This document shows, piece after piece, positions 1 to 6,063 of a stretch of 9,549 nt of DNA. A program made the position numbers and the translations under genes. The stretch is taken from the NCBI GenBank assembly GCA_014382465.1, contig JACNJP010000224.1, positions 1 to 9,549 on the forward strand, written 5' to 3'. The stretch is from Planctomycetota bacterium (lineage in GTDB: Bacteria > Planctomycetota > UBA1135). Every line of letters begins with the position of its first letter. Position 1 is the first letter of the stretch. The notes beneath the pieces were generated by a model. That model was given only the letters and a program-made list of their open reading frames with translations, did not search any database and was not told where the DNA came from.

Positions 1-50
1 GGGGGGGCCGGCGCCCCGGCGGGGGGAGGGGGCGGCCCCCCCCCCCCGCC
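1..50. other. G/C homopolymer stretch, probable contig-end or low-quality sequence
   Basis: The first 50 bases are almost only G and C in runs, including seven G at the very edge and twelve C at 36-47. The fused enolase frame stays open through it but reads as Gly/Pro/Arg/Ala, unlike the helical sequence just before. The last ~16 residues of that protein in this window, and the frame itself here, should not be trusted. Confidence 0.6.
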
Positions 51-2823
51 AGTCGCCCTCGGCGAGCGTGCCGGCGTCGCGCGCGGCCTGGCCCGCGGCG
101 CCGACCTGGCTCTCGCCCCGGGTGCGCCTGGCGGCGAGACCGCCGAGCTCGCCGGCGAGCAGCTCGAGGACCTCCGCCGCGACCGCCTCGGGCGTGGGCG
201 GCGCCGCGGGCCGGGCCTCGCGGGCCGCCGGGGCGACCGCGGGTCCTTCGTCCTCGACCTGGTAGATGCGGAAGATGGCCCGCAGCTCGGCGTGCAGCGA
301 GCGGCCCCCGGCCTCGAGCCCGGCGGTCACCTGGCGCAGCGCGCGCACCGAGTCCTCGAAGGTGGTGCCCGCCACGCTCACGCCGTGGCCGGCCGCCAGC
401 CGCTCGATCACGCCTAGCATCTCCTCGCGCAGCAGCTCGTAGAGCTCCTTGCCGCGCACCTGCGCCGCCGCCCGCGCCAGCGCCAGCGAGGCCGACAAGA
501 TCGCGTTCATGCCCAGGTTCTGCTTGCGCTGCATGACCCGGACGCGGGCCTCCTCCGGGGCGTCCTCGGCCAGCTTGCCGCGACGGCGCGCCACCCGCAG
601 CTCGAGCCCGAGCAGCGCGCGGTCGATGCCGGCCAGGCTCAGCTCGGCGGCGTCGCTGCCCTCGAAGTAGGGCGCGATGACCTCGCGCACGTTCTCGACC
701 GCCGTCAGGCAGCCCTTGCCGCCGTAGCGCTGGGCGCGCCGGAACAGCTCGGCGAGCTCGGCGTCGCCGGCGCGGCGGATCTCGGCCTCCCCCACCCCTT
801 TGCGGAAGGCGTGGACGCCGGGCTCGGCCTCGGTGAAGAGGGCCGCGTGGCGGTTGAGGACCTCGTGGTACTCGGCGTGCTCGATCACCGAATCGACCAG
901 GTGGATCGCCTCGCCCTCGCCCGCCGAGGTGCCGAGCGGCGTGGCGCCGCGGAAGCGCACGCCGATGCCGGCGCCCTCGAGCTCCAGCTCGACCTGCGAG
1001 CCGACGGTCGGGATGCCGGCGTTGGTCGGCTCCTCCCAGGCGCGGATCCGCCGCACCAGCGAGCGCCCGCGGGCCGCCAGCGGGCCGCTCCGCTCGCTGT
1101 CGGCGGCCCGCAGCATCAGCTCGGTGACGGCCTGATACTTCACCAGCCGCTCGGTGTTGGCGCCGCCGCCGCACTTCAGGCCGAGGGAATTGGCCGCCAA
1201 CGCGATCTGGGCCTCCATGTCGTCGTTGGGGCTCTTGGAGCGGTGCGAGACCACCAGCTCCTGGCCCTTGCCGAGCGCCACCAGCATCGCCACCAGGGTC
1301 TCGGAGAGGGTGCCGATCTGGTTGGCCTTGATCAGCGCGGTGTTGCACAGCCCCGCGTCGGCGGCCGCCTCGATGGTGGCGTCGTTGGTCGTGACCAGGT
1401 CGTCGCCGATGATGAAGATCTTGGAGCCGAGCCGCTCGAGGATCTTCTTCCAGCCCTCGTCGTCGTGCTCGGAGAAGGCGTCCTCGATCGACAGGATCGG
1501 GATCTCGTACTCCTCGATGGCGCGCACGTAGAGCTCGAGCACGGCGTCGCGGTCGAGCACGGTCTTGGCCTTGTCGCGCCAGAACAGGTACATGCCGACC
1601 GCGTCGGGCTGGTTGAACTCCTCGCGGAAGGCGATCTCGAGCTCGCTCAGCGCCGGGTCGAGGGCGATCGCGACGTCCGTCCCCGGGCGCAGGCCGCACT
1701 CCTCGATCGCCTGCTTGAGCATCGCCCACAGCCGCAGCTCGGGCATCGGGTAGTCGCCCTTGTCGATGTACGGCGCCAGCCCGCCCTCGAGGCCGATGCC
1801 CATGACGCGGCAGCCCTCCTCGTTCTCGATGATCTCCTTGAGCCGCGTCTGCAGCCGGATCGTGACTTCCTGCGCCTCCTGGTAGTCGCGCGCCTCCAGG
1901 ATCAGGAACATCGCCTCCTGCATCGAGACGTTCGACTCGGGGTACTCCTTCTCGGTGTGGCGCCCGCCCATGCCGCAGTTGCGGAACTGCCACGGCGCCG
2001 TCACCGGGCCCAGCCTCGGGTGGATCACGCGCTGCATCCGCGTGCCGAGCAGCCGCTCCTTCTGCTCCGCCGCGCGCCCGGCCCAGCCGGTGGTCTTCTC
2101 GACCCGCTCGGCCTGGTCGTGCGCCTGCCGCTCGCGGCGCTGGAACTCGCGGTACTTGCCGGGGTCGGCCAGCAGGAAGTCGAGCAGGCCGACCAGGCCG
2201 AGACCGAGGCACAGCCGCCCGACGTAGAGCGCCGCCATCGACGGCAGCAGCAGGCCGGCGGCGAGCAGCGCCGCCGCCAGCGGCAGGAAGGCCAGCGCCA
2301 GGTTGCGGCTGGCGCGCGGGCCGGCGGCGGCCACCGCGAGGTTGTAGGGCGCGTCCGGGTAGTAGTTCAGGCCCTCGCGCTTGACGCCGTCGGCCTTGCC
2401 GTAGGGGATCTTCAGGAACAGCCCGGCGAGGTAGAGCCAGCGCGCCGCGCCCGCCTGCCGGAGCCGCGGCCCGACCCGCTCCATCACCGCGTCATTGAGG
2501 GCGTTGAGGCGCGCGGCCGCCAGGAAGTGGCCCATCTCGTGCCAGGCGACGCCGACGTGGAAGGTCAGCAGCACGAACAGCGCCGACACCAGCGTCTCCC
2601 AGCTCAGGAAGATGAACTCGAGGACCTCGCCCTTGGCGATCTCGCCCAGCGGCAGCGCCAGCACCGAGGAGATGAAGGCGACGTGGAAGGCGACCAGGAT
2701 GTGGTTCGCGATCACCCAGCCTTCGTGCAGCGCCGCACGCGGCTCCGCGAGGCACGGGCGGGGGCGCCGGCGGCGGAGGACGGGGAGGCGAACGAAGGAG
2801 GCGGGGATCCGGCGGCCGGCCAT
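1..2823 (-). CDS. Membrane M50-like metalloprotease fused to a circularly permuted enolase (3' end beyond left edge)
   Basis: One frame stays open from 2823 to the left edge (941 codons). Residues 38-59 and about 70-93 are hydrophobic segments; HEMGH (95-99) is a zinc-protease HExxH motif, followed by an AAAGP..N element (165-174), more membrane segments, and Asp215 as a possible third zinc ligand. The enolase catalytic barrel spans about 276-570. In yeast enolase numbering the active-site residues map as H159=H289, E168=E303, E211=E346 (LEGGLAP), D246=D389, E295=E447 (SIED), D320=D475 (IGDDL), K345=K499, H373-R374-S375=527-529 (SHRS), K396=K550. The enolase N-domain follows at about 590-800, with the Ser39 loop at S633 (GTSAGEGEA) and NAILSASLALA at 773-783. 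A normal enolase has N-domain first and ~430 residues. A helical, Ala/Pro-rich tail ends the visible part. The start is uncertain: ATG 2823 is chosen; ATG 2940 adds a low-complexity Arg/Pro leader, and GTG 2715 sits just before the first membrane segment. Confidence 0.9.
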   Translation of the reverse strand, partial: MAGRRIPASFVRLPVLRRRRPRPCLAEPRAALHEGWVIANHILVAFHVAFISSVLALPLGEIAKGEVLEFIFLSWETLVSALFVLLTFHVGVAWHEMGHFLAAARLNALNDAVMERVGPRLRQAGAARWLYLAGLFLKIPYGKADGVKREGLNYYPDAPYNLAVAAAGPRASRNLALAFLPLAAALLAAGLLLPSMAALYVGRLCLGLGLVGLLDFLLADPGKYREFQRRERQAHDQAERVEKTTGWAGRAAEQKERLLGTRMQRVIHPRLGPVTAPWQFRNCGMGGRHTEKEYPESNVSMQEAMFLILEARDYQEAQEVTIRLQTRLKEIIENEEGCRVMGIGLEGGLAPYIDKGDYPMPELRLWAMLKQAIEECGLRPGTDVAIALDPALSELEIAFREEFNQPDAVGMYLFWRDKAKTVLDRDAVLELYVRAIEEYEIPILSIEDAFSEHDDEGWKKILERLGSKIFIIGDDLVTTNDATIEAAADAGLCNTALIKANQIGTLSETLVAMLVALGKGQELVVSHRSKSPNDDMEAQIALAANSLGLKCGGGANTERLVKYQAVTELMLRAADSERSGPLAARGRSLVRRIRAWEEPTNAGIPTVGSQVELELEGAGIGVRFRGATPLGTSAGEGEAIHLVDSVIEHAEYHEVLNRHAALFTEAEPGVHAFRKGVGEAEIRRAGDAELAELFRRAQRYGGKGCLTAVENVREVIAPYFEGSDAAELSLAGIDRALLGLELRVARRRGKLAEDAPEEARVRVMQRKQNLGMNAILSASLALARAAAQVRGKELYELLREEMLGVIERLAAGHGVSVAGTTFEDSVRALRQVTAGLEAGGRSLHAELRAIFRIYQVEDEGPAVAPAAREARPAAPPTPEAVAAEVLELLAGELGGLAARRTRGESQVGAAGQAARDAGTLAEGDWRGGGAAPSPRRGAGPP

Positions 2824-2999
2824 GGCGCAGACACGGTTCGGGGGGGAGGGAACGGGTGTCCGCGGCCCGAGGGTGGCCAGCCGCGGCACCGAGCGGCGCG
2901 CCGGCCGTCTGGCCCACCGCGCCTGGGGGAGGACCGGCATTCTACTGATCCGGGCTCGATTTCTCGGCCGAGGTGGCGACCCTAGGATGGGCCGGAATC
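2824..2999. promoter_or_regulatory. Divergent intergenic region between the permuted enolase and the ABC ATPase genes
   Basis: These 176 bases separate two divergent start codons and must hold promoters for both genes if the chosen starts are right. I see no convincing sigma70 hexamers on either strand. A perfect 10-base palindrome, CTCGGCCGAG, lies at 2963-2972, about 27 bases before the ATPase start; it could be an operator, but such palindromes are not rare in DNA this GC-rich. If the enolase fusion starts at ATG 2940, the true intergenic gap shrinks to 59 bases. Confidence 0.35.
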
Positions 3000-4208
3000 A
3001 TGGCCCAGATCCGGCTCGACAAGGTGGCGAAGGTCTACCCCGGCGGCGTCCGCGCGGTGGACTCGGTGGACCTGGTGGTCGAGGACGGCGAATTCGTGGT
3101 GCTGGTCGGGCCGTCGGGCTGCGGCAAGTCGACCACCCTGCGGATGGTCGCGGGCCTCGAGGAGATCTCGGAGGGCACGATCGCCATCGGCGACCGGGTG
3201 GTCAACGAGGTGCCGCCGAAGGACCGCGACATCGCCATGGTGTTCCAGAGCTACGCGCTTTATCCCCACATGAGCGTGCGCCGCAACCTGGCCTTCGGGC
3301 TGGAGCGGCGGCGGCGGCACCGGGGGGTGCTGGCCGGTTTCTCGGCCGCCGGCCGCGAGGAGCGCGCCGCCATCGAGCGGCGCATCGAAGAGGCCGCCGA
3401 GCTGCTTGGCATCACCGCGCTGCTCGAGCGCAAGCCGGGGCAGTTGTCCGGCGGCCAGCGCCAGCGTGTCGCGGTCGGCCGGGCGATCGTGCGCGACCCT
3501 GCGGCCTTCCTGTTCGACGAGCCGCTGTCGAACCTCGACGCCAAGCTGCGGGTCGAGATGCGCGCCGAGATCAAGGCGCTGCACCGGCGGCTGGGGGCGA
3601 CCACCCTCTACGTGACGCACGACCAGGAGGAGGCCATGACCCTCGGCGACCGCCTGGTGGTGATGAAGGACGGCTTCGTCCAGCAGGTGGCGCCGCCGGC
3701 CGAGGTCTACGACCGGCCGGCCAACCGCTTCGTGGCGGGCTTCGTCGGCACGCCGCCGATGAACTTCTTCGAGGGGCGGCTGGAGGCGGCTCGCAGTGGA
3801 CTGGAATTCCGCTTCGCCGGACAGGCGCTCCGCTTGCCTCCGGCGACTGCGGCCGCTCTTGCCGCTCACCTTGGCCAGGAAGTCGTCCTCGGCCTGCGCC
3901 CCGACGCCTTGCGGCCGGTGGCTGCCGTTTCACAGGACGGCGCCTCGGCGACCGGGCCAGAAGCGCTCGCGACGATCCGCGGCCGCGTGGTCGTCGTCGA
4001 TCACCTCGGTGACCGCGCCGACGTCTTCTTCCGTATCGACGGCCTCGAGACGCTGTTCGTCAGCCGCACCGCCGCGCGGCCGGATGCCATCGAGGGCGAG
4101 CAGGCCGGCTTTGCCCCCGATCTCGGCGCCGCGCACTTCTTCGCCAGCTCCGGCGACGGCATGCGCCTCGCTGCAGGGGACCACGAATCGGCACTCGGGA
4201 GCGATTGA
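3000..4208 (+). CDS. ABC transporter ATP-binding protein, MalK/UgpC type
   Basis: This 402-residue protein is an ATPase subunit of the CUT1 sugar/glycerol-phosphate importer class, which powers uptake through paired inner-membrane permeases. Visible motifs: Walker A GPSGCGKST (37-45), Q-loop MVFQSYALYPHMSV (Gln83), signature LSGGQRQRVAVGRAI (from 149), Walker B FLFDEPLSNLD (Asp173, Glu174), and H-loop THDQEEAM (His207). Residues from about 235 onward, starting FVGTPPMNFF and including VLGLRPDALRPV, match the C-terminal TOBE/OB-fold regulatory region. Compared with E. coli MalK there is a basic insertion of about 14 residues near 103-119, between the Q-loop and the signature. No permease or solute-binding gene is in the window, so the substrate is unknown; such ATPases can serve several importers. 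ATG 3000 is preferred over in-frame GTG 2973 because family members start a few residues before the first strand. A weak AGGA lies about 12 bases upstream. Confidence 0.95.
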   Translation: MAQIRLDKVAKVYPGGVRAVDSVDLVVEDGEFVVLVGPSGCGKSTTLRMVAGLEEISEGTIAIGDRVVNEVPPKDRDIAMVFQSYALYPHMSVRRNLAFGLERRRRHRGVLAGFSAAGREERAAIERRIEEAAELLGITALLERKPGQLSGGQRQRVAVGRAIVRDPAAFLFDEPLSNLDAKLRVEMRAEIKALHRRLGATTLYVTHDQEEAMTLGDRLVVMKDGFVQQVAPPAEVYDRPANRFVAGFVGTPPMNFFEGRLEAARSGLEFRFAGQALRLPPATAAALAAHLGQEVVLGLRPDALRPVAAVSQDGASATGPEALATIRGRVVVVDHLGDRADVFFRIDGLETLFVSRTAARPDAIEGEQAGFAPDLGAAHFFASSGDGMRLAAGDHESALGSD

Positions 4209-4213
4209 CGGCC

Positions 4214-4250
4214 TCGGACTCTCGTGCCTCACGGCCTTGGAGAGGTCCGA
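4214..4250 (+). terminator. Imperfect hairpin just after the ABC ATPase stop codon
   Basis: TCGGACTCTC (4214-4223) can pair with GAGAGGTCCGA (4240-4250) with a single bulged base, leaving a loop of about 16 bases. It begins 6 bases after the TGA of the ATPase gene, where a terminator would be expected. No T-run follows, so if it stops transcription it is not a classical intrinsic terminator; it may instead only protect the 3' end of the mRNA. Confidence 0.25.
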
Positions 4251-4513
4251 AGAGGTGCCGAGGGCATCAAGGGAGACCGGAGGCGCGGCCCGAGAGGGCG
4301 GGCACCGCCCAGATGGCAGCGCCAGGTACACCAGCCTGGAGGAGCTCCAGGAGGCGCTGCAGCGCTTCCGGAGCCCGTAGTGTCCGAAAACTCAGCCCGA
4401 TTCTAGATCCTCCGCAAATCCTTGATGCCGGAACGAGTTACGCCTCGCTCGATAGCAGTGGCTGAATATTCGTGCCCTACGCTTTCTGGGACAACGCGCC
4501 CGCTCATTTCATA

Positions 4514-4542
4514 TTGACGCTTGCGCCACGCATGAGTAGATT
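4514..4542 (+). promoter_or_regulatory. Putative sigma70-type promoter of the abiE pair
   Basis: TTGACG at 4514-4519 matches 5 of 6 bases of the -35 consensus. After exactly 17 bases comes TAGATT at 4537-4542, matching 4 of 6 bases of the -10 consensus. Transcription would start around 4549-4553, at or just before ATG 4553, predicting a leaderless or nearly leaderless mRNA. This is the only spot in the window with such a clear hexamer pair, and it lies in its most A/T-rich part. Confidence 0.5.
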
Positions 4543-4573
4543 TTCTGGCGTCATGAAGCAGGCATCAGACGCC
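4515..4573. repeat. Inverted repeat TGACGC/GCGTCA around the abiE promoter, possible operator
   Basis: TGACGC at 4515-4520 overlaps the -35 box, and its exact reverse complement GCGTCA lies at 4548-4553, overlapping the predicted transcription start and the ATG. A third copy of the core (GACGCC, 4568-4573) forms a second inverted repeat with GGCGTC at 4547-4552. AbiEi antitoxins are known to repress their own promoter by binding inverted repeats, so the placement is suggestive. The arms are only 6 bases, so chance cannot be excluded. Confidence 0.35.
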
Positions 4574-5152
4574 GAGCTGATCGCCGAACTCAGCCCCGCC
4601 CAAAGGGGCGTGTTCAGCACGGGCGACCTGCGCACGGCCCTGGCCGAACGGCACCCGACCGCCTTCGGGCGAAGGGTGGGCCGCTTGCTCGACCGGGGCG
4701 TGCTCACCCGCTTCACCCGCGGCTACTACGTGGCCCGGGACTTCGAGCTCCCTGTCCTCAGCCAGCGCATCGCACCGGAGTCGTGCATCAGCTTCGAGAC
4801 CGTCCTGGCGCGGGAGCTGGTGATCGGAACCAACCCCACCCGCCGCGTGGTGGCGACCAAGATCGGGCGCACGCGGTCGTACCGCGGGCACGGCTTCGAG
4901 GTCGAGCACGTCGGCTTGTCGCCGCACCTGGCCTTCGGCTTCCACGCCCTCGACGGTGTTCGCTACGCCGACTTGGAGAAGGCCGTCCTGGACGTGCTCT
5001 ACTTCCACCTGCGGGGCCGGCGGTACGCCTTCGACCTCTATTCGGACATGAACCTGCGCAAGCTGGACCGGGACCGGATCGGGCGATACTTGAAGCGCTA
5101 CCGCAATCCCAAGTTCGTGGCCTTCGCCAGGGGAGTCCTGGAGCGGTCATGA
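4553..5152 (+). CDS. abiEi: AbiEi-family antitoxin / transcriptional regulator
   Basis: The 199-residue product resembles AbiEi, the antitoxin of type IV toxin-antitoxin systems that were first found as phage abortive-infection loci. In this class the antitoxin opposes the toxin's effect without binding it and also represses the operon. Residues about 15-65 form the N-terminal winged helix (FSTGDLRTAL, then RLLDRGVLTRFTRGYYV, in which a basic wing follows the recognition helix). The C-terminal domain carries SFETVLARE and the family-typical LEKAVLDVLYFHLRG (141-155). The toxin gene follows with an ATGA overlap. ATG 4553 is chosen because the predicted promoter would place the transcript start there; in-frame ATG 4532 and GTG 4472 would add 7 and 27 residues and would overlap or precede that promoter. 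No Shine-Dalgarno sequence is visible. Confidence 0.85.
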   Translation: MKQASDAELIAELSPAQRGVFSTGDLRTALAERHPTAFGRRVGRLLDRGVLTRFTRGYYVARDFELPVLSQRIAPESCISFETVLARELVIGTNPTRRVVATKIGRTRSYRGHGFEVEHVGLSPHLAFGFHALDGVRYADLEKAVLDVLYFHLRGRRYAFDLYSDMNLRKLDRDRIGRYLKRYRNPKFVAFARGVLERS

Positions 5153-5901
5153 CCACGCCGCTCAAGCGACCGGCCACCACGGAGCACGTGTTCCTCTGGA
5201 TCATGCACCGCTTCGCGGAGGTCTTCGAGGACCACGCGATCCTGCAGGGCGGCCTGGCGCTGCGACTGTTCGACAGCCCGCGCTCGACCAACGGCCTCGA
5301 CTACGTCTTCGTGCCCTTCGCGTCGAAGAAGGACATCGCGCAGGAGATCCGGTCCACGCTCGACGAGTTGGAGGACGCGGAGGTCGAGATCGAGATGCAC
5401 TCGAAGATGCTGCGCGCCGAGAGCCGCGTCGACGGAGCCGCGGTTCAGCTCGAAGCCAGCGTGGCCATGGAATGCGCGGGCACGCCGATGTCCACCGGCG
5501 GCTTCGCCCGTCAGCTCGGCCAGCCGCCGCGGGTGGTCCGGATCATGAGCCCGGATTGGGCGCTGGCCCACAAGCTCGCGGCCTGGAACGAACGCCGGCT
5601 GCTGCGCGACCTGTATGACTGCTACTACTTCACCGCGCGCCTCGGCGAACGGCCCGCGGAGGCGGCGCTGAAGGAGCGGCTCAGCAAGGTGCAATCCCAG
5701 CTTCCGGGCCTGAAGGGCACCAAGTCGATGTCGAGGGCCGAACTCGCGGAGGCCCTCCGAAAGGAGGCAGCGGACCTCTCGGATCGCAGGGTCGCCGCTG
5801 AGCTCGGCGACCTGCTCCCGCCGGAGGAGCTGGCCGGGTTGACGCCGCGGATGAAAGCGGCGGCGATTCAACTCGCGGAGTGGCTGGAGGGTTCCTCCTG
5901 A
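5149..5901 (+). CDS. abiEii: AbiEii-family nucleotidyltransferase toxin, with an altered DxD motif
   Basis: The 250-residue product matches the AbiEii/AbiGii toxin family, nucleotidyltransferases of the DNA polymerase beta fold that block growth; studied relatives modify tRNA ends or bind GTP. The GG motif is at 34-35 (LQGGLALRLF). The metal-binding segment reads RSTNGLDY (45-52): the second Asp is present (Asp51), but the position of the first is Gly49. The downstream helix HKLAAWNERRLLRDLYD (141-157) retains the conserved Lys, Arg and RDxYD. Its ATG overlaps the antitoxin stop (ATGA), so translation is probably coupled. Length is near the lower end for the family but the C-terminus looks complete. 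Loss of one Asp may reduce or abolish catalysis; I cannot tell whether this is an adaptation, a decayed toxin, or a sequencing error (GGC versus GAC is one base). Confidence 0.85.
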   Translation: MTTPLKRPATTEHVFLWIMHRFAEVFEDHAILQGGLALRLFDSPRSTNGLDYVFVPFASKKDIAQEIRSTLDELEDAEVEIEMHSKMLRAESRVDGAAVQLEASVAMECAGTPMSTGGFARQLGQPPRVVRIMSPDWALAHKLAAWNERRLLRDLYDCYYFTARLGERPAEAALKERLSKVQSQLPGLKGTKSMSRAELAEALRKEAADLSDRRVAAELGDLLPPEELAGLTPRMKAAAIQLAEWLEGSS

Positions 5902-6063
5902 GCTGGGCAGGCTCTGACAGCGGGCTGGGTGGGTCATGCGAGTTGTCACGACAGGCCCGCCCGGGGAGGCGAGAGGGGCGAGGCCGCCGGAGCGACCCGG
6001 CCGCCTCCCTGTTCGGCGGCGGCAATGGATTCCAGGCGCGCTGCGCTCAACTCGGTATCGGCG
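5902..6063. other. Convergent intergenic region with a short GC hairpin
   Basis: The toxin gene (plus) and the toroid gene (minus) end facing each other across these 162 bases, so transcription from both sides should stop here. GCCGCC (6000-6005) and GGCGGC (6015-6020) can form a 6-base stem with a 9-base loop, usable from either side. There is no T-run on either strand, so the terminator reading is weak. No gene or small RNA is evident. Confidence 0.35.

Larger units (their letters stand above)
4209..4552. other. Intergenic region without a convincing gene, richer in A/T toward its right end
   Basis: No ORF here looks like a real gene. Frames running through 4209-4406 have low-complexity Arg/Gly/Pro products. 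One frame ends at 4380 with a helix-like TSLEELQEALQRF, which could be a remnant of a lost gene but is too short to assign. From about 4380 to 4550 the sequence is noticeably more A/T-rich than its surroundings and leads into the AbiE promoter. GAATATTC at 4464-4471 is a perfect 8-base palindrome of unknown meaning. The change in composition fits an insertion boundary for the toxin-antitoxin module, although no attachment site or terminal repeat is visible. Confidence 0.5.

Noticed and set aside
320..2000. Two tandem enolase genes, one complete and one truncated
   Set aside because: There is only one barrel and one N-domain. No N-domain precedes the barrel (the M50 domain does), and no second barrel begins after the N-domain.
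2492..2917. Minus-strand 141-codon frame with a Pro/Arg-rich product
   Set aside because: It overlaps the start of the M50 domain in another frame and shows only low-complexity sequence.
811..2985. 724-codon open frame on the plus strand
   Set aside because: It lies opposite the enolase fusion. Its product is rich in repeated Leu, Arg, Ala, Asp and His with no recognisable motif, whereas the minus strand holds conserved M50 and enolase motifs throughout.
2982..3869. 295-codon frame on the minus strand opposite the ABC ATPase
   Set aside because: The plus strand encodes all ABC ATPase motifs here; the minus product is an Arg/His/Leu-rich shadow.
4320..4380. Possible transposase remnant ending in SLEELQEALQRFRSP
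   Set aside because: The recognisable part is too short, and no catalytic motif, terminal inverted repeat or target duplication is visible.
4464..4471. GAATATTC palindrome as a regulator site
   Set aside because: Eight bases alone, 43 bases before the -35 box, with no second copy; chance is a sufficient explanation.
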